Shown here: one piece after another, positions 51,427 to 58,336 of the stretch
Numbering within the stretch: position 1 is the stretch's first letter
Layout: each line of letters begins with the position of its first letter
Source of the DNA: Desulfitobacterium hafniense DCB-2
Lineage (GTDB): Bacteria > Bacillota > Desulfitobacteriia > Desulfitobacteriales > Desulfitobacteriaceae
Length of the DNA stretch: 64,000 bases
NCBI RefSeq assembly: GCF_000021925.1
Contig: NC_011830.1
Location: 4,995,001-5,059,000, forward strand
Direction of reading: 5' to 3'
Program-made: the position numbers and the translations under genes
Notes under the pieces: generated by a model
Told to the model about the DNA's origin: nothing
What the model saw: only the letters and a program-made list of their open reading frames with translations
The model's database searches: none

Positions 51427-52500
51427 TTAACTGTAAAATCCCCCCGGGAAAAGAATGGGGGCAACTTCAGGGGACAGCACCCCAAATTCATAACCCTGCT
51501 CCTTAAGAAAACGAATAATCTTCGGCAAGGCATCCACTGTCGTCCATTTGCCTGGAGCGTCATGCATTAAAAGAATGATCCGGTCCCGGCCGGGGGCTTG
51601 TTCCTTGACATTCTTGATCAGGGTCTCCGCCGGCACCAGAGGAGCTGAGGCATCCCCTGTGCTTACATTCCAGTCATAAACCAGATAATCCTGGGCATCC
51701 ACCGCATTGTAGTAGCTGATATGGAAATTGCCATGGGTTCCCCCCGGAGTACGGATCACCTTGGGGCGCACACCAATAAGTTTGTAAATTAACTCCTCAT
51801 TCTTTTTCAGGTTGGCTACAAAGGCTTCCGGGCTTTGATAAATCTCACTGTAATTATGAGAATAGGTATGATTGCCAATAGCGTTGCCTTGTTCATAAGC
51901 CTTTTTGAGCAGCTCCGGGTATCTCTCGACCTGGGTGCCAATCACAAAGAAAGTAGCGTTAACCTCTTCCTGCTTGAGTATATCCAAGATATGGACTGTA
52001 TTTTCCGATGGTCCATCATCTATGGTTAAGTAGACAATTTTCGGCGGCTCTTCTTTAAACACACGATGCTTCATGGCTAAACCCGGAGCCGTAGGAGGTG
52101 TGCCGGACAACTCATAAAAAGTACGCACCGGAGTCCCTGGCGGGGCCGGTTCCGGCGATGCAGTCACCGGACTCTCTTGGGTGTTTTGGGAAGGAGGGAT
52201 TTCTGTAAAAACTGGATTATCGTTCCCTTCTTCATTGGTGTCGGAGCCTTCATTCCCCTCTTGTATAGGATTATCTTCTTCATGAGCAGGTTTCTCCGCT
52301 GTGACATCCTCCCCCTGGGAGCCTTCCGGCGGAGATTCACCTTGCCCCCCCGCCCCTTGCCTATCCTCTTGATCCATATTAGAGCCTTTGACTGTTTTAA
52401 AGGATTCTAAGGAGAGCGAACTGCACCCGATTAACGTAAGGGTTCCGATAACGAGCACTATCAGTCCTAATCTTCTCCATTTGCTGCTGTCTTTTTTCAC
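51427..52500 (-). CDS. Polysaccharide deacetylase lipoprotein (NodB domain)
   Basis: 357 residues with a lipoprotein signal (lipobox LIGC, Cys 26) and a low-complexity linker of about 90 residues rich in Glu, Gly and Pro. The NodB domain has TIDDGPSENT (catalytic Asp and metal Asp), NHTYSHNY (two metal His), RTPGGTHG, DWNVSTGDA and LLMHDA. It probably removes N-acetyl groups from peptidoglycan or another cell-surface polysaccharide outside the membrane. Confidence 0.92.
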   Translation of the reverse strand: MKKDSSKWRRLGLIVLVIGTLTLIGCSSLSLESFKTVKGSNMDQEDRQGAGGQGESPPEGSQGEDVTAEKPAHEEDNPIQEGNEGSDTNEEGNDNPVFTEIPPSQNTQESPVTASPEPAPPGTPVRTFYELSGTPPTAPGLAMKHRVFKEEPPKIVYLTIDDGPSENTVHILDILKQEEVNATFFVIGTQVERYPELLKKAYEQGNAIGNHTYSHNYSEIYQSPEAFVANLKKNEELIYKLIGVRPKVIRTPGGTHGNFHISYYNAVDAQDYLVYDWNVSTGDASAPLVPAETLIKNVKEQAPGRDRIILLMHDAPGKWTTVDALPKIIRFLKEQGYEFGVLSPEVAPILFPGGFYS

Positions 52501-52825
52501 GATTATACGCCTCTTTTCTACTGCCTGTCTCCCCTGTACGTCAAGATTTCTTATATATACAAGAATCCTTTACATTAATAGACGTATAATGCATATCTTT
52601 TGTTCCGCGAAAATGGGAGTTAATAAAAAATTAATATTTTCCAATGTTAAAGTGTACCTTCTCTTTCTCAAGCATGATGATAGGCGGCTCAGGGAAGTTC
52701 AGCCCTGCCAACAATTATCAAACAATCATCAGCCCTGGTACCCAGCCTCCTTTGATCGGTTGAATTAAAAACCTGAGATGCTATACTATTAATTGTAAAA
52801 TTATAGAAAAGCGAGGCGAATAAAC
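52501..52825 (+). other. Intergenic region with the promoter of the CWB2 gene
   Basis: 325 bases without a gene. TTGAAT (52760-52765) and TATACT (52782-52787), 16 bases apart, form a good plus-strand promoter 40 bases before the CWB2 gene. Further left is a small stem (CAGGG / CCCTG around 52695) and AT-rich DNA; no known riboswitch is recognised. Confidence 0.5.
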
Positions 52826-54748
52826 ATGTTTGAGAAAAGAATGACAAGTGCTGTCTTGACATTAATCATGCTCTTTGCTTTGATCTTTCCCGGACAGACC
52901 TTGGCAAGCACAACGCCCACAGTGAATCGGCTGGCCGGCCAGGACAGATATGAAACGGCAGCAGCCATTGCCAGGCAATGGTCACATTCGGACTATGCGA
53001 TTCTGGTGTCCGGTGAAAACTATCCGGATGCTCTTGCCAGTGCACCCCTGGCTCAAAAACATAAGGCACCGATCCTATTAACTGCTTCAGATAGTTTGCC
53101 GGCTTCCACGAAACAGGCTTTAGCCGATTTAGAGGTGAACCAGGTCATCATCATTGGCGGAACCGGAGTTATTGCACCTTCTATTGAAGCAGAACTGCAA
53201 GCCATGGGGATCTCCACAACCCGGCTGGCCGGTCAGAACCGGTATGAGACCGCTCTGAAGATTGCCGGCCAAGTTCAAAACTCACCGACCCAATTGTTCG
53301 TTTGCACCGGCGATGATTTTGCGGATGCTCTTTCTGTGGCACCCATTGCGGCCATCGAACAGATTCCGATTATTTTAGTTTCCGGCGACTCTTTAGCAAA
53401 CTCTGTCCAAGAATACCTTGATTTAAATTCAGCTCATATCACCAAAACCTTTGTCATTGGCTATTCAGATGTTATCAGTGATCAGGTCGCCGGTCAATTT
53501 CCTCATGTCGAGCGCATCGTCGGGGCCGATAAATATGCCCGAAATATTGCCGTCAATGAACAATTCAATCACCTGTTTAGTACCGAGGCCCTTTGCATCG
53601 CCAGTGGCGAGGGATTTGCCGACGCTCTTGCCGGCTCCGCACTGGCAGCCCAAAAATCCCAGCCGATTCTTCTCGTCAATAACGCCACTCCTGATACCAC
53701 AAAAAAGTATTACCAGCAGCGGTCGACAAGTTTAGATCATATCATTGTGTTTGGTGGAACAGGGATCGTTGCAGATAAGGTCATGCAGGATTTAAAGCCC
53801 TCCGCTGATTTTGCTGATTTACCCGTGGGAATCAGACTGGATAAAAGCAACATCGCCCTAACCATAGGGCAAAGCGAATCTCTGACAGCTATACTGGATA
53901 GGCCCGCAGGTTCAGTTGAAGAAAGCAGCAATGAGCTTGTTTGGTTGTCCAGCAACCCCACTGTGGCAACAGTAAATCAGGGAAAAGTTGTGGGGATAAA
54001 TAACGGATCGGCCTCTATTACGGTAAAGACAAAGGACGGCAACCAAGCTTCCTGCCTTGTTACTGTAAATAGCTTAGCCGGAAAACATAGGACGATGAAT
54101 ATAAGCAACTATACAAAAGCCGGTGCTGATACTGCTACGTTTAGATATCAACTGCTTGATGAGGCGGGTAAAGATATTACTGCAGCAATTCCCACCTCTC
54201 AACTATCTGCGGTTGCCTCCCTAGGTTCTTCCATTTCTTTAGATCCCAGCAAAGGGATAGGGACCGTAACCTTTAACTCTGCTGCAGATACGGATAAACC
54301 CATTATCATTACACTCGTTGACTTAACAAGCGGGGCAGTGGTCCGTCTTGATTCAGCTGCCGGCATAGATTCTTCCAGTTTCACTTATCCAATCGGTATT
54401 CCTAAACCTGAATTGCCCCTCACAAATCCCATCCAGTACACCAATAAAATCGTTGAAATCACAATCACTTCAACCATACTGTCTATCGACAGGAGAGAAG
54501 ATGGAGATGTGGGTTATGCCGTCTATGTTGTGAAAGATCAGAATGGCTATGATATTACCCACCTTCCTCTTGCCAATAATCTAAAGGTGACAAGTGATAT
54601 AGGTACTGCTTCCACGGCTACAGATCGCGTACTAAAGGTGAAATTCCCTCCAAACGTGGATCCCTCATCTCTTACCGGCATCACAGTAACGATTACCGAC
54701 CCCCAGAGCGGAGTAACAACAACGGCGACTTTAGAACCCAGTCCTTAA
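52826..54748 (+). CDS. Cell-surface protein with three CWB2 repeats and a BIG2 domain
   Basis: 640 residues. A signal peptide (cleavage after QTLAS) is followed by three cell-wall-binding CWB2 repeats (RLAGQDRYETAAAIA, RLAGQNRYETALKIA, then RIVGADKYARNIAV, each with its FADAL/YPDAL and IIIGGTGVI core), which attach the protein to secondary wall polymers. A bacterial Ig-like BIG2 domain follows at about residues 335-415. The last 220 residues show beta-rich sequence without recognised domains. Probably a surface or S-layer-associated protein. Own promoter and terminator. Confidence 0.9.
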   Translation: MFEKRMTSAVLTLIMLFALIFPGQTLASTTPTVNRLAGQDRYETAAAIARQWSHSDYAILVSGENYPDALASAPLAQKHKAPILLTASDSLPASTKQALADLEVNQVIIIGGTGVIAPSIEAELQAMGISTTRLAGQNRYETALKIAGQVQNSPTQLFVCTGDDFADALSVAPIAAIEQIPIILVSGDSLANSVQEYLDLNSAHITKTFVIGYSDVISDQVAGQFPHVERIVGADKYARNIAVNEQFNHLFSTEALCIASGEGFADALAGSALAAQKSQPILLVNNATPDTTKKYYQQRSTSLDHIIVFGGTGIVADKVMQDLKPSADFADLPVGIRLDKSNIALTIGQSESLTAILDRPAGSVEESSNELVWLSSNPTVATVNQGKVVGINNGSASITVKTKDGNQASCLVTVNSLAGKHRTMNISNYTKAGADTATFRYQLLDEAGKDITAAIPTSQLSAVASLGSSISLDPSKGIGTVTFNSAADTDKPIIITLVDLTSGAVVRLDSAAGIDSSSFTYPIGIPKPELPLTNPIQYTNKIVEITITSTILSIDRREDGDVGYAVYVVKDQNGYDITHLPLANNLKVTSDIGTASTATDRVLKVKFPPNVDPSSLTGITVTITDPQSGVTTTATLEPSP

Positions 54749-54796
54749 TTTCGTTAGATATCACCTTAACCACTTCACCGACTTCACCCTGGATTT

Positions 54797-54831
54797 TGCC
54801 AAAGAGAGTCTTGCAAAGACCCTCTTTGGCA
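54797..54831 (+). terminator. Terminator after the CWB2 gene
   Basis: TGCCAAAGAGaGTCTT / AAGACcCTCTTTGGCA with a three-base loop, then TTTTTCTG on the plus strand. Confidence 0.85.
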
Positions 54832-54858
54832 TTTTTCTGTCCTTTTTCATGTCCAGGC

Positions 54859-55671
54859 TCATCGATGCTTAAGCAGCACATACTCCTCAATAGCCTTGGC
54901 GACCCCATCCTCTTCGTTGGAAGCAGTCACCACATCGGCCGCATCCTTTACCTCTGGCAGAGCATTACCCATAGCCACTCCGAGGCCTGCACACCGGATC
55001 ATTTCCAGATCATTGAGGCTGTCGCCAATCGCCATAACCTCTTCCGGCTTGATGCCCAGCCCTTGGGCAAAGGTCAACAAAGTGTTCCCTTTGTTAACCT
55101 CCGGATGACCCATCTCCAGAAAATAAGACTTGGAAGAGGTCAAATGAAGCCTGCCCGGCAATCTTTGGCCTAATTTTTGCCGCCAATCTGCCAGCTCTTC
55201 CGGAGGACCAAAGACGATGATCTTCTCCACGCCTTCTTTTTCGTCTTCCAGGATTGTTATAAGGTCAGCCTCTTCCACGGTAACTTTGGTTTTTTGCCCA
55301 TAGGACCGGGACCATTCATTCATTTTCTGAACAAAAACCCTATCCTTGCGGTACATATGAAGATGAGCCCCTTCTCCCAGCAGGAAGCCGACCACTTCCC
55401 GGGCTAAGGCCACCGGGATGACCTTGCGGTACAGAATCTCCCGGCTGATCGCTTCCTGAATCATGGCACCATTATAAGTAATAATCGGAACATCCAAACC
55501 CAACTGCTCAGCATAGGGCCTGGCTGAAACGGGCATCCTTCCAGTGGCAAAGGTCACATAAACACCTTGTCCCCTGGCCTGCCGAATGGCTTCAACAACC
55601 CGCTCCGACAGGGTTAAATCATCCCTTAATAAAGTATCATCCAAATCTGTGGCTACCAATTTAATCTTCAA
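54859..55671 (-). CDS. HAD-IIB (Cof-type) phosphatase
   Basis: 270 residues of the Cof/YidA subfamily. Nucleophile motif DLDDTLLRDD, motif II FATGR, and motif IV MAIGDSLNDLEM; the cap domain lies between residues about 90 and 190. Cytoplasmic sugar- or nucleotide-phosphate phosphatase, possibly broad in substrate range. No functional link to neighbours. Confidence 0.93.
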   Translation of the reverse strand: MKIKLVATDLDDTLLRDDLTLSERVVEAIRQARGQGVYVTFATGRMPVSARPYAEQLGLDVPIITYNGAMIQEAISREILYRKVIPVALAREVVGFLLGEGAHLHMYRKDRVFVQKMNEWSRSYGQKTKVTVEEADLITILEDEKEGVEKIIVFGPPEELADWRQKLGQRLPGRLHLTSSKSYFLEMGHPEVNKGNTLLTFAQGLGIKPEEVMAIGDSLNDLEMIRCAGLGVAMGNALPEVKDAADVVTASNEEDGVAKAIEEYVLLKHR

Positions 55672-55762
55672 GTGACTTCAACTCCTTGATTCTTTAATTC
55701 GACATGCCGAAGGTGGAATCCTTGAAAATTCCCCCATTTCCTCTTGACGCCAGGCATTTTTT

Positions 55763-55800
55763 GTATTATGGTTATATACACAAGTATATAACCATAATAC
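55763..55800. promoter_or_regulatory. 17-bp perfect inverted repeat operator over the gntR promoter
   Basis: GTATTATGGTTATATAC (55763-55779) and GTATATAACCATAATAC (55784-55800) are perfect inverted copies around a four-base spacer. TTGACG (55744-55749) with TATGGT 17 bases later forms a promoter whose -10 is in the left arm, so binding would block it. A dimeric GntR protein encoded downstream is the obvious ligand. Confidence 0.8.
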
Positions 55801-55809
55801 TAGATGCTT

Positions 55810-55875
55810 TACCACTGAACTCTCCGCGTTTGCCTTCCCGCCTCTATAGGCGGTGGGTGTCCAGAGTGGCTAAGA
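55810..55875 (+). repeat. Dispersed repeat with CCCGCC hairpin, copy 1
   Basis: Shares CACTGAACT, a CCCGCCTCTATAGGCGG hairpin and TGGCTAAG with copy 2 at 58251-58317, in the same orientation. It lies in the leader of the GntR operon. Confidence 0.6.
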
Positions 55876-55933
55876 AGTTTCATTCAAACGGCGTTAAACA
55901 CTTATTGTATTCTATGAAGGGGGGTGTTACTCC

Positions 55934-56302
55934 TTGAGTCAACCATTGGATAATAGCAAACCCATCTACATGCAAATCCGGGAATTGATTGAAGATCAAA
56001 TTGTTAACAATCAGCTTAAGGAGGGAGAGCAAGCTCCTTCCACCAATCAACTGGTCAATTTCTATAAGATCAACCATGTAACGGTAGCCAAGGGGGTTAA
56101 TCAATTGATTGACGAGGGTATTTTGTTTAAGAAAAGAGGCTTAGGCATGTTTGTCACAGAGGGAGCCCGGGCCCGGCTTCTGGAAAAGCGTAAGGACGCC
56201 TTTATTAATGAGTATCTCGTAGGCTTACTCCAGGAAGCTGGTAAACTGGGAATATCCACGGAAGAAATCATTGAACTCATCCACAAGATGAAACGGGATT
56301 AA
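55934..56302 (+). CDS. GntR-family regulator, YtrA subfamily
   Basis: 122 residues: an N-terminal winged helix (PIYMQIRELIEDQIVNNQLK, then QLVNFYKINHVTVAKGVNQL) and a short C-terminal dimerisation region, the YtrA type that controls ABC transporter genes in cis. Start is TTG with GGGGGG nine bases upstream. Head of the gntR-ABC-permease operon; probably represses its own promoter through the 17-bp palindrome. Confidence 0.9.
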   Translation: MSQPLDNSKPIYMQIRELIEDQIVNNQLKEGEQAPSTNQLVNFYKINHVTVAKGVNQLIDEGILFKKRGLGMFVTEGARARLLEKRKDAFINEYLVGLLQEAGKLGISTEEIIELIHKMKRD

Positions 56303-56328
56303 TTACTGCGATGAAAGGACGTGATTCT

Positions 56329-57201
56329 ATGAATATTCAAGTTGAGGTTCAGAATGTATCTCTTCAGTATAAGAACTTTCCTGCTTTAAAAAACATTTCT
56401 TTTACCTTGGCAGAGAGTAAAATTTACGGCCTCATCGGTCGCAATGGTGCCGGAAAAACTTCTTTGCTTTCCCTGCTGGCCTCCTTCCGGGAGCCTACCT
56501 CAGGAAAAATTCTCATCAATGGGGAAGAGCCCTTTGAAAACCCCTTGGTGATGGAGCAAGTCTGCTTTATCTACGAGAAAGACTATAAAGACGAATCGGA
56601 AGATGTCTCTACTTTATTGGAAACAGCAGAGCGCTATCGCTCCCACTACGATAAGGACTACGCCCATAAGCTTATGCAACGTTTCAAGCTGCCGATGAAT
56701 AAACCACTGAAAAGCCTCTCCAGGGGAATGCAATCCGTCTTTAACGTAGTTACAGGCTTGGCCAGCCGCTGCCCCATTACCATTCTGGATGAGGCTTATC
56801 TGGGCATGGATGCACCCACCAGGGAAATTTTTTATCAGGAACTGCTGGCAGATCAGGAGAACCATCCTCGTATTTTTATCCTCTCCACTCACTTGGTCTC
56901 GGAAATGGATTACCTTTTTGATAAAGTGCTGATCCTGGATCGGGGAAGTCTCATCCTTCAGGAAAATTATGAAGACTTCATCTCCCGGGGTTCTTCCCTT
57001 ACCGGTCCTGCCGAAGTGGTGGATGAATTCGTGCACAGCCTCCAGAAGCTTAACGAACAAAAACTTGGCAACACCAAATCAGTCATGATCTACGATACCC
57101 TTAGCGAGGGACAGCAGCGCGCCGCTCAGGCCAAAGGATTGCAGATTGGGCCTGTTTCACTTCAGGAGCTGTTCATACATTTGACCAAGGAGGAGGAATA
57201 A
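56329..57201 (+). CDS. ABC transporter ATP-binding protein
   Basis: 290 residues. Walker A GRNGAGKTSL, a Q loop-like FIYEK region, the signature as SLSRGMQ, Walker B TILDEAYLG, and the H loop STHL; the C-terminal 70 are a variable extension. Pairs with the membrane protein downstream to form an exporter-like ABC-2 system, comparable to YtrB-type transporters that respond to cell-wall-active compounds. ATG follows AAAGGACG; the upstream six codons are unlikely. Confidence 0.9.
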   Translation: MNIQVEVQNVSLQYKNFPALKNISFTLAESKIYGLIGRNGAGKTSLLSLLASFREPTSGKILINGEEPFENPLVMEQVCFIYEKDYKDESEDVSTLLETAERYRSHYDKDYAHKLMQRFKLPMNKPLKSLSRGMQSVFNVVTGLASRCPITILDEAYLGMDAPTREIFYQELLADQENHPRIFILSTHLVSEMDYLFDKVLILDRGSLILQENYEDFISRGSSLTGPAEVVDEFVHSLQKLNEQKLGNTKSVMIYDTLSEGQQRAAQAKGLQIGPVSLQELFIHLTKEEE

Positions 57202-57202
57202 T

Positions 57203-57991
57203 ATGAACACCAAAAAAGCCGTTTATCCTAAAGTAGCGGTAGATTCATTTATGGCCCAGGGAGTCTGGACCCTCTTCTTTCTCGGCATTATTGTCCTTGT
57301 TCAAATCATCCAGCATGTCCTCGCCCTCAATACAGGGAATTCCAACACCAGCTTTTTCGTATCCGCCCATGTTTCTTCACGAATCTATATGCTGGTTATC
57401 GGAATTATCGCCGCTTATTCTTTTCTCCCTTATTATGTTCAGAATGGTGTGACCCGCAAAGATTATTTCAAAGGTGCAGCCTTAGGCTCTTTTGCCTTGG
57501 CTATCGCTATCACTCTGGTCACTTTGCTGTTGACCGGTTTAGAACATTTGCTTGTTAACGGTTTGAACCTGCCTCTTGTCCTGGAATCCTCTTCCGCCAT
57601 TGAGCTGGAGGCTGAAGAGGTCTTCATCGCTAACCTTATCCAGACCCTCATCGTTCCTTCTCCTCTGGAAGCCAGCGGCTTTTCCCTGATCGGAATCAGC
57701 CTTGCCACCTTAGGAAAATACTTTTACTATGTGGTCGGGTGGATGATCGGTTCAGCCTATTACCGCTATAATGGCTTGGTTGGGCTGGGTACAATCCTGC
57801 TGAGCATCCTGCTCGGTATGGTTTATAGTTCTTTTTGGGGAACACCTGTAGGCGTCTTCCTGCCCTTTGGAAGGCTGCTCCTCTCTCTCACTCTTCCTAT
57901 GGCAGCCTCCTTCCTCGGTTCTGTTCTAGTTATCGGTTTTATCCTCTGCTGCATCCGTCATCTTACTAAGCGTGTCCCTATTAAAGCATAA
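57203..57991 (+). CDS. ABC-2-type transporter membrane protein
   Basis: 262 residues with about six hydrophobic helices (for example LFFLGIIVLVQIIQHVLAL and a long helix near the C-terminus) and a central soluble loop. Starts two bases after the ATPase gene stop, with AGGAGGAGG overlapping its end. It is the permease of the two-component ABC system; the substrate is unknown. Confidence 0.85.
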   Translation: MNTKKAVYPKVAVDSFMAQGVWTLFFLGIIVLVQIIQHVLALNTGNSNTSFFVSAHVSSRIYMLVIGIIAAYSFLPYYVQNGVTRKDYFKGAALGSFALAIAITLVTLLLTGLEHLLVNGLNLPLVLESSSAIELEAEEVFIANLIQTLIVPSPLEASGFSLIGISLATLGKYFYYVVGWMIGSAYYRYNGLVGLGTILLSILLGMVYSSFWGTPVGVFLPFGRLLLSLTLPMAASFLGSVLVIGFILCCIRHLTKRVPIKA

Positions 57992-58120
57992 ACCCTGACG
58001 CTCAAGCCATGTTACAACCTGTTACTATCGGATTATAATAACCCCATCCCCAGTATAAAAAAACCGCCAAAGGACATCTTCCTAAAATAAGAACCAGAGA
58101 ATATCTGTCCAATACAAAAA

Positions 58121-58173
58121 AATTGAACTGCATTTCCCATTGTTATTTGCCAGCAATGGGAGTGCAGTTCAAT
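58121..58173 (-). terminator. Long hairpin, probable terminator of uvrA
   Basis: AATTGAACTGCA and CCCATTG pair with CAATGGG and TGCAGTTCAATT to give about 19 base pairs. On the minus strand it ends in TTTTTTTGTATT, a strong U tract. Confidence 0.75.
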
Positions 58174-58250
58174 TCTATCTTATGGCCTATTTATATTAAT
58201 AACCTATTTGGAGGAATCGTCCGCTAATTTTTCACAGTCATACTCATCGT

Positions 58251-58317
58251 TATCACTGAACTAACCCTCCCTAAGACCCCCGCCTTTATAGGCGGCGGGT
58301 ACCCAAGGGCGGCTAAG
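58251..58317 (+). repeat. Dispersed repeat with CCCGCC hairpin, copy 2
   Basis: CCCCGCCTTTATAGGCGGCGG hairpin with the same flanks as copy 1 (CACTGAACT upstream, GGCTAAG downstream). The two copies enclose the gntR-ABC operon. It resembles the subterminal hairpins of IS200/IS605-type elements, but no transposase is here. Confidence 0.6.
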
Positions 58318-58336
58318 TCCAGTATGGACTCAATGA

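Larger units (their letters stand above)
57992..58336. other. Intergenic region between the ABC operon and uvrA
   Basis: 345 bases with no gene, holding the large uvrA-side hairpin and the second dispersed repeat copy. Confidence 0.6.
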
